Positions 9,769 through 18,270 are shown, counted from the first letter of the stretch. The stretch: DNA of 46,753 nt from Pseudomonadota bacterium (GCA_018240685.1 JAFEFG010000028.1:1-46753); one strand, 5' to 3'. The notes: generated by a model not told the origin, from the sequence alone. Made by a program: numbers and translations.

Positions 9769-10488
9769 ATGGCGGGAATTCCCTTCAAGCGGATCAGGGA
9801 GCGTGCGGCCAAGCGAAAGGGCGGCGACAAGATCCTGGCAAGCCTCCTGCCCAAGAAGCCGGACCGCAAGGCAGTGGCCAAACTCGCCGACGACCGCGTG
9901 CTCTCGGAGATGGCCTGCCGTGTCTTTTCCGCCGGCTTTGTCTGGAGCGTGATCGACCAGAAGTGGCCCGGCTTCGAGGAGGCGTTCCTCGGCTTCAACC
10001 CCAAGCGGCTGCTGTTCCAGCCCGCCGAGTTCTGGGAGAAGCTCGCTTCGGACAAGCGCATCGTGCGCAACCCGCAGAAAATCCGTTCGGTGCAGGAGAA
10101 CGCGAGGTTCGTGACCGAAATCGCGGCCGAACATGGCAGCTTCGGCAAGTTCCTCGCCGCTTGGCCCGAAGACGATCAGGTCGGTCTGCTGGACGTGCTG
10201 GCCAAGCGCGGCTCGCGACTGGGCGGCTGGAGCGGTCAGTACCTGCTGCGCTTCCTGGGATGGGACGCCTTCGTCCTGTCGGGTGATGTACTGTTATGCC
10301 TGCGCGATGCTGGCGTTCCGCTCAGCGCGACCGCAACGTCGAAGAAGGATCTGAAGGCCGCGCAAACTCAGCTCAATGCCTGGAAGAAGGAAAGCGGCCT
10401 GCCCATGACGCACATCTCGCGCATCTGTGCGCTCTCGATCGGCGAGAACCATGACGTGGCCCGGCTGAAGGAGATCATGCAGCCATGA
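9769..10488 (+). CDS. DNA-3-methyladenine glycosylase I family protein
   Basis: This is a 239-residue protein resembling the Tag family, base-excision enzymes that remove 3-methyladenine. The helical block MACRVFSAGFVWSVIDQKWP followed by FEEAFLGFNPKRL (about 48-84) matches the Tag pattern of a phenylalanine/tryptophan-rich helix and F-x-x-F-x-x-F-x-P segment. The Cys/His zinc clamp of E. coli Tag at the extreme N-terminus is not present; the N-terminus is a basic KRIRERAAKRKGG instead. The position inside an otherwise catabolic operon is odd. ATG is one base after the preceding stop, and the end overlaps the next start (ATGA), so it is translationally coupled on both sides. Confidence 0.75.
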   Translation: MAGIPFKRIRERAAKRKGGDKILASLLPKKPDRKAVAKLADDRVLSEMACRVFSAGFVWSVIDQKWPGFEEAFLGFNPKRLLFQPAEFWEKLASDKRIVRNPQKIRSVQENARFVTEIAAEHGSFGKFLAAWPEDDQVGLLDVLAKRGSRLGGWSGQYLLRFLGWDAFVLSGDVLLCLRDAGVPLSATATSKKDLKAAQTQLNAWKKESGLPMTHISRICALSIGENHDVARLKEIMQP

Positions 10489-11225
10489 CGGAACTCCTGC
10501 TGATCAATCCCAACACCACCGCGTCGATCACCGAACTGGTGCTGAGGACGGCAAAGGGTTTTGCCGGCAAGGACACGACCCTGCGTGCGGTCACCGGCGC
10601 CTTCGGGCCGCGCTACATCGCCTCCCGCGTGGGATATGCGATCGCGGGCCACGCCGCCGTCGATGCTTTGGCCAGGGACAAAGGGCGCAAGGACGCCGTC
10701 GTGCTGGCCTGCTTCGGCGATCCCGGCCTGGCGGCCTTGAAGGAGATCGCCAAGGTCCCCGTGGTCGGCATGGCGGACGCCTCGATCCTGCAGGCCTGCG
10801 CCATCGGGCAGCGCTTCTCCATCGTCACCGGCGGCGAACGCTGGAAGCCGATGCTCGAGGAGTTCGTGGCGAGCCACGGGCTGTCCTCCCGCCTCGCCTC
10901 GGTACGAACGGTGGCGCCGACGGGCGCCGACATCGCCCGCAACCCCAGAGCGGCCCTGGCTCTGCTCGCCAAGGGATGCCGGGCCTGCGTGCGCGACGAT
11001 GGCGCCGATGTCGTCATCCTGGGCGGCGCGGGCCTGGCCGGTCTCGCCGCCAAGCTCAAGGACGCGGTCGAGGTGCCGCTGCTCGACGGCGTGGCCTGTG
11101 CGATCTCGATGGCCGAGAGCCTCGCCCGGCAGAAGCCCGCCAAGGCGAAAGCAGGTCCCTTCTCGTCTCCAGCTCCCGTCGAGAGCGTCGGCCTGTCGCC
11201 GGCCCTTGCCCGGCTGCTGGGCTAG
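10485..11225 (+). CDS. Asp/Glu/hydantoin racemase-family protein lacking the second cysteine
   Basis: This is a 246-residue member of the Asp/Glu/hydantoin racemase superfamily. INPNTTAS at 7-14 is the hydantoin-racemase start signature, and Cys76 in LACFGDPG is the first catalytic Cys. The second catalytic position, normally in a LGCAGM-type motif, reads ILGGAGLAG, with Gly181 in place of Cys. Two-cysteine racemization should therefore fail. Single-Cys relatives include arylmalonate decarboxylase, which lacks the other cysteine, so a decarboxylase or isomerase role is possible (inference). It overlaps the preceding gene by four bases and is 84 bases from the next. Confidence 0.85.
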   Translation: MTELLLINPNTTASITELVLRTAKGFAGKDTTLRAVTGAFGPRYIASRVGYAIAGHAAVDALARDKGRKDAVVLACFGDPGLAALKEIAKVPVVGMADASILQACAIGQRFSIVTGGERWKPMLEEFVASHGLSSRLASVRTVAPTGADIARNPRAALALLAKGCRACVRDDGADVVILGGAGLAGLAAKLKDAVEVPLLDGVACAISMAESLARQKPAKAKAGPFSSPAPVESVGLSPALARLLG

Positions 11226-11309
11226 AAGCGGAACGGCCGCCCTCGTATCGACCGTTGGCCCAAGGGCCTGATCACGGCGCCGTGCCTTGACACATCGAGG
11301 CCCGCTGGC

Positions 11310-12164
11310 ATGGTCGGCTTCATGCGGTTGGTCAGCTTTCGCCAGGCGGGAGCGCACAAATACGGCGCGATCGTAGACGGCGGCATTGTCGATCTGTCGG
11401 CCCGGGCCGGTGGTCGCTGGCCGAGCCTGCGCGACGCCATCGCCGCGAAGGGCTTGGCCGAACTCGGGACGATGATCGAAAGCCAGCCGGCCGACATCGC
11501 CCTCGCCTCTGTCGAGTTGCTGCCCGTCATTCCCAATCCCGACAAAGTCCTTTGCGTGGGCGTGAACTATGCGAGCCATGCCAGCGAAGTTGGACGCGAG
11601 CCGCCGCCGCAACCCAGCATCTTCTCGCGCCTGCACAACACGTTGGTCGGGCAGGGCGGGCAGATCGTGCGCCCGAAGGCGTCGATCGCCTTCGATTTCG
11701 AGGGCGAGCTGGCGATCATCATCGGCGAGCGCTGCCGCCATGTGCCGAGAGCGCAGGCGCTTTCGGTGGTCGCCGGCTACACCTGCTTCCTCGACGCCAG
11801 CGTGCGCGACTTCCAGAAGCATTCGGTGACGGCCGGGAAGAACTTTCCGGCCACCGGCCCGCTCGGCCCCTGGATGGTGACGACCGACATCATTCCCGAT
11901 CCGCAGGCGCTCGAACTCACGACACGACTGAACGGTTCCGTCGTGCAACACGACACGACGAACCACATGATCTTCGACGTCGCGGCCATCATCGAGTATC
12001 TTTCGACCATCACCCGGCTCGAGCCCGGGGATGTCATCGCCACCGGCACGCCGGACGGCGTGGGGTTGGGCCGCAAGCCGCCACTTTGGATGAAGGCCGG
12101 CGATACGGTCGAGGTTGAGATTTCCGGAATCGGGACTTTGAACGTCAATGTCGTCGACGAGTGA
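11310..12164 (+). CDS. Fumarylacetoacetate hydrolase (FAH) family protein
   Basis: This is a 284-residue FAH-fold enzyme; family members hydrolyse, decarboxylate or hydrate oxo-acids at the end of aromatic catabolism. CVGVNYASHASE near 85 and FDFEGELAIIIG near 130 carry the metal-binding acidic residues. CFLDASVRDFQ and GKNFPATGPLGPWMV are the usual active-site loops, and ATGTPDGVGLGR near 250 is the C-terminal signature. ATG at 11310 has GAGG nine bases upstream; ATG at 11322 (MRLVSF) is an alternative that starts at the usual domain edge. The end overlaps the MFS gene by 17 bases. Confidence 0.92.
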   Translation: MVGFMRLVSFRQAGAHKYGAIVDGGIVDLSARAGGRWPSLRDAIAAKGLAELGTMIESQPADIALASVELLPVIPNPDKVLCVGVNYASHASEVGREPPPQPSIFSRLHNTLVGQGGQIVRPKASIAFDFEGELAIIIGERCRHVPRAQALSVVAGYTCFLDASVRDFQKHSVTAGKNFPATGPLGPWMVTTDIIPDPQALELTTRLNGSVVQHDTTNHMIFDVAAIIEYLSTITRLEPGDVIATGTPDGVGLGRKPPLWMKAGDTVEVEISGIGTLNVNVVDE

Positions 12165-13398
12165 ATCTCTCGGCCTTGCGTCGTCCGCCCAGGCCCCCGA
12201 GGGCTGGCGCCGAGACGCCAGGGTCGTCTCGCTGATCGCCGCCGTGCACTTCGTGAGTCACGTGCACATCATGCTGTTGCCGCCGATCTTCGGCCAGGTT
12301 CGCGAAGCCTTCGGCGTCAGCTACACCGACATCGCACTCGCGCTCACCGCCTTCAACGTCGCCTCGGCGCTGCTGCAGACCCCGGCCGGCTTCCTGGTCG
12401 ACCGGATCGGTCCGCGCGTCATGCTGACCTGCGGCCTGCTGGTCGGCGCGATGGCCATCACGATCGCCGCCCTGCTGCCGCACTACTGGGCCTTCATCAT
12501 CGGCTACGGTCTCCTCGGCGTGGCCAACACCGTCTACCATCCGGCCGACTACTCGATCCTTTCGGCCACCATCGACGGCAGGCGCATCGGCAAGGCTTTC
12601 TCGATCCACACTTTCGCCGGCTACGCGGGCGGCGGCGTGACGCCGGCCTTCGTCATCGGCTGTGCCGCGATCTGGGGATGGCAGGGTGCGTTCCTTGCCG
12701 CAGCCGTCCTCTCCTTCGCGGCGGCAATGCTGCTGGTGGTGGCGGGCCATGTGCTGCCCAAGCCGCCGCGCAAAGCGGCTGCGGCCGTGCGCGACGATCA
12801 GAAGGTCGGCCTTGATCTGCTGCTGAGCGCGCCGATCCTGCGCAACCTCTTCTTCTTCCTTTGCCTCGCCATGGCCAATGGCGGCATCCAGACCTACACG
12901 GTGGTTAGCCAGCAGGCGCTGTACGGCACGCCGGCCGCGATCTCCAACGTCGCCCTGTCCGGCTTCCTGCTGATGAGCGCGCTCGGCGTGCTGCTGGGCG
13001 GCGTCATCGCCGACCGCACGCCGCACCACGAGCGTGTCGCCGCCGTCGGCTTTGCCTGTACCTCCACCATGGCGATCCTCATGGGCTGGACGGCGATGCC
13101 CGGCTTCGTGCTCATCCTCGTCATGTCGGTGGGTGGGCTGCTCAACGGCATGATCCAGCCTTCGCGCGACATGATGGTTCGCGCCGTCACGCCGCCAGGT
13201 TCCTTCGGCAAGGTCTTCGGCTTCGTGAGCACGGGCTTCAATCTCGGCGGCATGATCGCGCCGCTGACCTATGGCTGGCTCATGGACCATGGGCAGCCGC
13301 GGATGATCTACGCGATCGTGGTCGTCTTCATCCTGCTCGCGCTGGTGACCGCCGTCACGCGCCGCAAACCGCAAGGAACACCGCCATGGACACGCTGA
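12148..13398 (+). CDS. MFS transporter, fosmidomycin-resistance-like
   Basis: This is a 416-residue major facilitator protein with about twelve membrane helices. FLVDRIGPRVMLT (about 80-92) is the loop 2-3 signature. NTVYHPADYSILSATIDG (about 128-146) matches the N-x-YHP-A motif of fosmidomycin-resistance-type efflux proteins. The C-terminal half repeats the fold and ends in a basic tail. It probably moves a substrate or product of the surrounding catabolic operon (inference). The start overlaps the FAH gene by 17 bases and the end overlaps the nitroreductase by 13 bases, supporting one transcript. Confidence 0.9.
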   Translation: MSSTSESLGLASSAQAPEGWRRDARVVSLIAAVHFVSHVHIMLLPPIFGQVREAFGVSYTDIALALTAFNVASALLQTPAGFLVDRIGPRVMLTCGLLVGAMAITIAALLPHYWAFIIGYGLLGVANTVYHPADYSILSATIDGRRIGKAFSIHTFAGYAGGGVTPAFVIGCAAIWGWQGAFLAAAVLSFAAAMLLVVAGHVLPKPPRKAAAAVRDDQKVGLDLLLSAPILRNLFFFLCLAMANGGIQTYTVVSQQALYGTPAAISNVALSGFLLMSALGVLLGGVIADRTPHHERVAAVGFACTSTMAILMGWTAMPGFVLILVMSVGGLLNGMIQPSRDMMVRAVTPPGSFGKVFGFVSTGFNLGGMIAPLTYGWLMDHGQPRMIYAIVVVFILLALVTAVTRRKPQGTPPWTR

Positions 13399-14222
13399 CC
13401 TCCAAGCCCCTCGACAAGCAGGCGGCGCTTGCCCGCCGGTACGGCGCCGCCATCCCGGCAGCCGGGCCTTGGAACGCGATGATCGCGGGCCAGCTCGAGC
13501 ACCGCTCCGTGCGCAGCTACAAGCCGGATCCGCTGCCGACAGGTACGGTCGAGACGCTGATCGCGGCCGCACAGTCGGCGGCCACCAGTTCCAACATGCA
13601 ATGGTGGTCGGCGATCGCCATCACCGATCCCGAGAAGAAGAAGGTGCTGGCGGAGGTCGCCGGCGGCCAGAAGCACATCGAGCAATGTCCGCTCTTCATC
13701 GCCTGGGTCGCCGACATGGCGCGCCACCAGCGCATCTCGGAACAGGAGAAGGTCGAGTTCGAAAGCATGCCCTGGCTCGAGACGTTCATGGTGGCCTGCA
13801 TAGACGCGGCGCTTGCGGCGCAGAACGCGGTGGTCGCCGCCGAATCGCTCGGGCTCGGCACCGTCTATATCGGCGCCATGCGCAACGATCCCGTACGGGT
13901 CGCCAAGCTTCTCGGCCTGCCACGCCAGTCCTTCGTCGTCGTGGGCCTGTGTGTCGGCTACGCCACCGAAGCCGGCGCCGGGGAGGTCAAGCCCCGGTTG
14001 CCGCAGGCCAGCGTGCTGCATTTCGAACGCTATGACGCCGCGAACGAGCGCGCCGAGCGCCGCGCCTACGACGCCGAGATGGAGAAATTCTCGCAGCGCC
14101 ACGAGCTGCAGGCCGGAACCTGGACACAACGCGTGCTGAATCGCCTGGGACCGATCAGATCGATGAACGGCCGGGAGAAGTTGCGTATGGTCCTCGCCAG
14201 CCTCGGATTCGAGATCCGTTAG
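13386..14222 (+). CDS. Nitroreductase family flavoprotein
   Basis: This is a 278-residue FMN-dependent NAD(P)H oxidoreductase of the nitroreductase fold, closest in appearance to the NfsA/flavin-reductase branch. HRSVRSYKPDPLP (about 39-51) is the N-terminal FMN signature. AATSSNMQWWSAIAI (about 65-79) is the central motif, and AAESLGLGTVYIGAMRNDP near 155 is the phosphate-binding region. It could reduce nitro groups, quinones or flavin. The ATG has AAGGA seven bases upstream, inside the MFS gene. It is the last gene of the six-gene run. Confidence 0.92.
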   Translation: MDTLTSKPLDKQAALARRYGAAIPAAGPWNAMIAGQLEHRSVRSYKPDPLPTGTVETLIAAAQSAATSSNMQWWSAIAITDPEKKKVLAEVAGGQKHIEQCPLFIAWVADMARHQRISEQEKVEFESMPWLETFMVACIDAALAAQNAVVAAESLGLGTVYIGAMRNDPVRVAKLLGLPRQSFVVVGLCVGYATEAGAGEVKPRLPQASVLHFERYDAANERAERRAYDAEMEKFSQRHELQAGTWTQRVLNRLGPIRSMNGREKLRMVLASLGFEIR

Positions 14223-14228
14223 CCCGAA

Positions 14229-14480
14229 CTACTGCTGCCTCGGCTGCACCGGCGGATGCGGCGGTTCCAGGCTGCGGCCCTTCTCCGGCCGCTGCGGACC
14301 GGCACCGCCCTTCGCATCGGGAATGGGCGCTTCGCGCGCGGAGGCGGGGCCGGACTTGCCGTCCAGACCGATAAGGGGAGCGGACGGCGGAAGGAGGGGC
14401 GACTGCTGCTGCGCCTGAGCGCCCACCGCAAGCACGGCAGACACCGCGAAGGATCCGAACAACCAGGGCAGAACGCGCAT
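14229..14480 (-). CDS. Small secreted Pro-rich protein
   Basis: This is an 83-residue protein of unknown function. Residues 1-23 form a Sec signal peptide ending GAQAQ, with cleavage likely after AQA. The mature peptide of about 60 residues is rich in Pro, Gly and charged residues, and probably unstructured. ATG has GAGG six bases upstream. Its stop lies six bases from the convergent nitroreductase stop. No cysteine or binding motif is visible. Small proteins of this sort are common in alphaproteobacteria but are not characterised. Confidence 0.65.
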   Translation of the reverse strand: MRVLPWLFGSFAVSAVLAVGAQAQQQSPLLPPSAPLIGLDGKSGPASAREAPIPDAKGGAGPQRPEKGRSLEPPHPPVQPRQQ

Positions 14481-14649
14481 CGGTCGCCTCGAAGGTCTTA
14501 CGACCGGCTAGGGTCGATCGTCTTTTCTTTAGCCTTTCGCAAGGCGTTTCGGAAGCGACGTTCGCACCGCGGCGGCTCGTTCCCATACCTCAAGGCGCAG
14601 CGCCTCCGGGAATGCCGCTTGTTCCCGGACGATCGGGACGGTCCAGCCG

Positions 14650-15123
14650 CTACTGCCGGTCTTCCCGTTCCAGCCAGCTATGCTCCAGCGCCCGCAGGCG
14701 GGCTGTGACGGAGAAAAGAAAGGCCGTCGACCAGCCGAACAACAGCAGGCCATTGGCACCTTCGATGGCGCCGAACAGACGCCAGTGATGGTCGAGGACG
14801 ACGTCTCCATAGCCGAGGGTCGTGAAGCTGGTGGTCGAGAAGTAAAGCGCCGTCTCGAAGTCGGGCATGCCACCAATGAGGAAATACGCGACGGCGTAAA
14901 GCCATATCTCGATCGTATGAGTCGCCACGAGGCCCAGTACCACGAAAAGGATCACCGCCCCCTGCCCGGCGGCGCTCTCATTGGGGCGAAAGCGACGGCC
15001 CCGTTCGCGCAGGAGCCACAGCAACGCCAGCAGCCCGCCGAAATGGATCGTGACCGTCAGACCGACCATGAAGGTCGCCAAGGCAAAATTCGCAAGCATC
15101 CAGCCGTGAGGCCCCAATGACAT
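14650..15123 (-). CDS. Two-helix potassium channel (ion channel domain)
   Basis: This is a 157-residue membrane protein with a pore domain. The selectivity filter TTLGYGDV at 101-108 is followed by a pore-lining helix (GLLLFGWSTAFLFSV). Two to three further hydrophobic segments lie at about 12-37 and 55-84. The protein ends in a short basic cytoplasmic tail with no ligand-binding domain. ATG at 15121-15123 was chosen because GGAAG lies eight bases before it. A FNR-type palindrome sits just upstream (15137-15150). A start eight codons later (MLANF) would fit a transcript begun by that box. Confidence 0.85.
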   Translation of the reverse strand: MSLGPHGWMLANFALATFMVGLTVTIHFGGLLALLWLLRERGRRFRPNESAAGQGAVILFVVLGLVATHTIEIWLYAVAYFLIGGMPDFETALYFSTTSFTTLGYGDVVLDHHWRLFGAIEGANGLLLFGWSTAFLFSVTARLRALEHSWLEREDRQ

Positions 15124-15136
15124 TTTTCCGGCTTCC

Positions 15137-15150
15137 TTGATGGAGATCAA
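15137..15150. promoter_or_regulatory. FNR/FixK-type box between the ion channel and dioxygenase genes
   Basis: TTGATGGAGATCAA is a perfect TTGAT-N4-ATCAA palindrome. Its centre lies 41.5 bases before the dioxygenase ATG and only about 20 bases before the chosen ion-channel ATG. Class II activation would begin transcription at the start codon of either the dioxygenase or a shortened channel. It could also repress. The target is undecided. Confidence 0.6.
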
Positions 15151-15184
15151 AGCCTGCATCGACAGGTATTTCCCATCCTTTACC

Positions 15185-16186
15185 ATGTCCTTCGCGGAAC
15201 CCCTGCACGACATTGCTCATCTGGGCGGAATCGAGCTGTTCACGCCCCGCTTCGAGCGAAGCCTGTGGTACTTCCGGGATCTCCTGGGCATGGAGATCGT
15301 CCACCAGAACGGCGCGTCGGCCTATCTCCGCGCCTGGGGTGATCACGCCGCAAGCACGCTCAAGCTCACCACCGCCGACAGGCCGGGTGTCGGCTGCATC
15401 GCCTGGCGGGCCACAAGCCCACAGGCGCTTGAGCGCCGCGCCGAAGCGATCACGGCGGAAGGACTGGCCATCGGCTGGACCAACGGCGACTTCGGCCGCG
15501 GAAAATCGTTCCGGTTCTGCGATCCCGACGGGCACCTGATGGAGATCTACTACGAGGAGCAGAAGTACAAGCCGCCCGCCGAGCTGCGCTCCGCCCTCAA
15601 GAACCAACCGCAGAAATACACTGGTCGCGGCATCGGCGTGCGCCGCACCGACCATCTCGCCCTGCTCGCGGCCGACGTCGGCCGCAATCGTCGCTTCGCC
15701 CAAGAGACGATGGGCTTCCAGCTGCGCGAGCAGGTGGTGTTCGAGCAGGGAAAGCGCGAGATCGGCTCCTGGATGAGCCCGAACGCCATCCACCACCAGC
15801 TCGCCTACGTCGCCGACGTCAAAGGCGGCCATGGCCGGCTGCATCACATCTCGCTCTGGGTCGACAATCGCGAGGACGTGCTGCGCGCCGCCGACATCCT
15901 GGTCGAGAACGGCATCTTCATCGAGGCCGGTCCCTCCAAGCACAACAACTCGCAGGGCTTCTATCTCTACTCCTACGAGCCTGGCGGCAATCGCGTCGAG
16001 GTCTATTCCGGTTCATACCTCGTGCTTGCACCGGACTGGCAGCCGGTGACCTGGAACGAGCAGGAACGCGGCACCGGCACCTACTGGGGGGCGCCGCTGC
16101 CGGAAAGCTTCATCCAGTATGCCACCCCCGATATCGGCCCGATCGAGCAGAAGGGCGACACGCTCGACCTGCCGATATTCTTCTAA
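15185..16186 (+). CDS. Type I extradiol dioxygenase (catechol 2,3-dioxygenase family)
   Basis: This is a 333-residue two-domain VOC protein that cleaves a catechol ring next to the hydroxyls using Fe(II). The second domain has an intact metal triad: His157 (RRTDHLALLA), His220/221 (RLHHISLWVD) and Glu272 (NRVEVYSG). The N-terminal domain (residues 8-125) is the non-metal copy. Length and layout fit catechol 2,3-dioxygenase or an HpaD/BphC relative; the catechol substrate cannot be told. ATG at 15185 was chosen at the domain start although it lacks a clear ribosome site; an ATG at 15137 in the same frame lies inside the FNR-type box. The end is nine bases from the convergent alcohol dehydrogenase. 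Confidence 0.9.
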   Translation: MSFAEPLHDIAHLGGIELFTPRFERSLWYFRDLLGMEIVHQNGASAYLRAWGDHAASTLKLTTADRPGVGCIAWRATSPQALERRAEAITAEGLAIGWTNGDFGRGKSFRFCDPDGHLMEIYYEEQKYKPPAELRSALKNQPQKYTGRGIGVRRTDHLALLAADVGRNRRFAQETMGFQLREQVVFEQGKREIGSWMSPNAIHHQLAYVADVKGGHGRLHHISLWVDNREDVLRAADILVENGIFIEAGPSKHNNSQGFYLYSYEPGGNRVEVYSGSYLVLAPDWQPVTWNEQERGTGTYWGAPLPESFIQYATPDIGPIEQKGDTLDLPIFF

Positions 16187-16195
16187 TGTCCTGCC

Positions 16196-17326
16196 TCACC
16201 CATGGGGCACCAGGATCTGGCGTACGGTCGCCACGTCCTGCAGGCGGTCGAACCCCTCGTTCAAGTCGTCGAAGCCGATGCGCTGGCTCATCATGCGGTC
16301 CACCGGCAGCTTGCCCTGCTGATAGAGCGCGATGAAGCGCGGGATGTCGCGCACGGGCACGCAACTCCCCATGTAGCTGCCCTTGATCGTCTTCTCCTCG
16401 CTGACGAGGGCGCTCTGCTTGAACGAGAAGTCGGCCGCGATCGGAGACAGGCCGGCCGAAACCGTGGTGCCGCCCCAACGCGTCACCAGGTAGGCCGTCT
16501 CCATCGCCTTGATGGTGCCGGCAAGATCGAACGCATAGTCGACCCCGCCGTCGGTGAGATCGCGCACCTGCTTCACATGGTCGGCATCCTTGGCGTTCAC
16601 GGTGTCGGTGGCGCCGAGCTGGCGCGCGAGGCCGAGCTTCTCGTCGGACAGATCGATCGCCACGATGCGGCTCGCACCGGCCAGCACCGCGCCGAGCAGG
16701 CCGCTCAGGCCCACGCCGCCCAGCCCCACGACCGCGACCGTGCTGCCGGGCCGGATCTGTGCCGTGTTCACGACAGCGCCGACCCCGGTCACGACGGCGC
16801 AGCCGAACAGGGCTGCGATGTCGAGCGGCAGGCTCTTGTCGATCACCACGACCGAGCCGCGATCGACCACGGCATATTCGGCGTAGCAGGAGACACCGGA
16901 CTGGTGGTTCACCGGCTTGCCTTCGTAGTGCAGCCGATGATGGCCGCTCAGGAGCTGGCCGGCCGCGCGCGGCGCGACTGAGCGCTCGCAGATGTAGGGC
17001 CGGCCTTCGAGGCAGCGGCGACAGCGGCCGCAGCTGACATTGAAGGTGAAGCAGACATGATCGCCCGGCTTCACGTCGTGCACGCCGGCCCCGACCTCGA
17101 CGATCTCGCCGGCGCCCTCATGGCCCAGCACGATCGGCGTCGGTCGCGGACGGTCGCCGTTCACCAGTGAAAGATCGGAATGGCAGAGGCCGCCGCCGCC
17201 CACCTTGACCAGCACCTCGCCCTCGCCCGGCGGATCGAGATCGACCTCGAGGATCTGGATCGGCTTGCTCTTGGCAAACGGGCGTGGTGCACCACAGACC
17301 GTCAGGACTCCGGCTTTCATTTTCAT
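16196..17326 (-). CDS. Zinc-dependent alcohol dehydrogenase (class III-like MDR family)
   Basis: This is a 376-residue medium-chain dehydrogenase. Catalytic zinc ligands are Cys48 (GGLCHSD) and His69/Glu70 (LGHEGAG), with a further Cys near 180 (LFGCAVVTG). The structural zinc site has four cysteines at 99, 102, 105 and 113 (CGRCRRCLEGRPYIC). The Rossmann motif is VVGLGGVGLSG at about 206-216. It oxidises alcohols or reduces aldehydes with NAD; glutathione- or mycothiol-linked formaldehyde oxidation is possible but not shown. The start overlaps the SDR stop by one base (TGATG), so the two are coupled. A second ATG lies two codons inside. Confidence 0.93.
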   Translation of the reverse strand: MKMKAGVLTVCGAPRPFAKSKPIQILEVDLDPPGEGEVLVKVGGGGLCHSDLSLVNGDRPRPTPIVLGHEGAGEIVEVGAGVHDVKPGDHVCFTFNVSCGRCRRCLEGRPYICERSVAPRAAGQLLSGHHRLHYEGKPVNHQSGVSCYAEYAVVDRGSVVVIDKSLPLDIAALFGCAVVTGVGAVVNTAQIRPGSTVAVVGLGGVGLSGLLGAVLAGASRIVAIDLSDEKLGLARQLGATDTVNAKDADHVKQVRDLTDGGVDYAFDLAGTIKAMETAYLVTRWGGTTVSAGLSPIAADFSFKQSALVSEEKTIKGSYMGSCVPVRDIPRFIALYQQGKLPVDRMMSQRIGFDDLNEGFDRLQDVATVRQILVPHG

Positions 17327-18069
17327 CAGGCAATTCCTCCATCGACACGCACGACCGATCCGGTGGTGAAGCTCGATCTCGGCGAGGCGAGATAGAGAGC
17401 GGCCGTGACGATTTCCTCGGGCCGGCCACTGCGCTGCAGGGCGGCCGTTCTGTTGAGCTTGTGCTCTTCGCTCCAGGCCTTGCTCACGTCGGTGAGAAAA
17501 CGACCGGGAGAGATGGCGTTCACCCGCACCTTCGGCCCGTATTCGAAGGCGAAGGCTTCGGTGATGGCGTTGAGCGCGGCCTTGGCGCCGGCATAGGGCG
17601 CGATCTGCGGCCGCGGGCGCAATGCGCCGGCGCTCGAAATATTGATGATGGAGCCCCCTTCGCCGGCCGCCATGCGGCTGCCCACCAACGACATCAGGCG
17701 GAACGGGCCTTTGAAGTTCAGCGACACGATACGGTCGAAGAGCTGCTCGGAAGTCTCCAGAGACGAAGGCGCAAGCGGCGAAGAGCCGGCATTGTTCACC
17801 AGGATGTCGATCTTGCCGAAGGCGGCATAGGCCGCTTCGACCATTTCATCGAGCTCCGCCCAGTTGGCGATATTGCAGGCGCAGGCCACGGCTCTGCGGC
17901 CCAGGGTCCGCACCTCGGCAGCCACCTTCTCGCACGTCTCGATCTTGCGGCTGGTGATGAAGACGTCCGCGCCCTTCTCGGCAAAGGCTTTGACCATGCG
18001 GTAACCCAAACCGCGGCTACCACCGGTGACGAGCGCAACTTTTCCGGTCAGGTCGAACAGGTCAGTCAT
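17326..18069 (-). CDS. Short-chain dehydrogenase/reductase
   Basis: This is a 247-residue classical SDR. The nucleotide motif TGGSRGLG is at 15-22 and NNAG at 92-95. The catalytic triad is Ser146, Tyr159 and Lys163 (YAGAK). The N-terminal VFITSRK region suggests NADP(H) preference (an Arg after the second strand). The frame stays open upstream, but ATG at 18067-18069 starts at the usual position and has GGAAG upstream. It is the first gene of a two-gene unit with the zinc alcohol dehydrogenase, giving two successive oxidoreductase steps. The substrate is unknown. Confidence 0.93.
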   Translation of the reverse strand: MTDLFDLTGKVALVTGGSRGLGYRMVKAFAEKGADVFITSRKIETCEKVAAEVRTLGRRAVACACNIANWAELDEMVEAAYAAFGKIDILVNNAGSSPLAPSSLETSEQLFDRIVSLNFKGPFRLMSLVGSRMAAGEGGSIINISSAGALRPRPQIAPYAGAKAALNAITEAFAFEYGPKVRVNAISPGRFLTDVSKAWSEEHKLNRTAALQRSGRPEEIVTAALYLASPRSSFTTGSVVRVDGGIA

Positions 18070-18219
18070 TGGCTTCCGCCCCTGTCTTTTCGTCGCAAAC
18101 AAAGAGAAAGGAGACGCCACCTAGTGCAACCGGCATGGGTTCCCCGCTACGCTTCGGACGACGGTGAATGCTTCGTTACTTCTGGCCAAGGTTAGACCGG
18201 AACACCGTCGGTTGGACAC

Positions 18220-18245
18220 TGGCATGTCACTTGCTAAGTGTATTG
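18220..18245 (+). promoter_or_regulatory. Sigma-54 (-24/-12) promoter of the transglutaminase/ATP-grasp operon
   Basis: TGGCATGTCACTTGCT at 18220-18235 has the invariant GG and GC separated by ten bases, and fits TGGCAC-N5-TTGCT with one difference. Transcription would begin near 18245, about 25 bases before the ATG at 18271. Sigma-54 promoters need an enhancer-binding activator such as NtrC; no clear upstream palindrome was recognised. Confidence 0.7.
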
Positions 18246-18270
18246 ATGAGCGGAACGGACAAGGCCGGGC

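Noticed and set aside
11280..11309. TTGACA as a -35 element before the FAH gene
   Set aside because: It lies only about 20 bases before the start codon, leaving no room for a -10 and leader.
12145..13572. A minus-strand open frame of 475 codons
   Set aside because: It is antisense to the MFS transporter and nitroreductase genes and has charged low-complexity translation.
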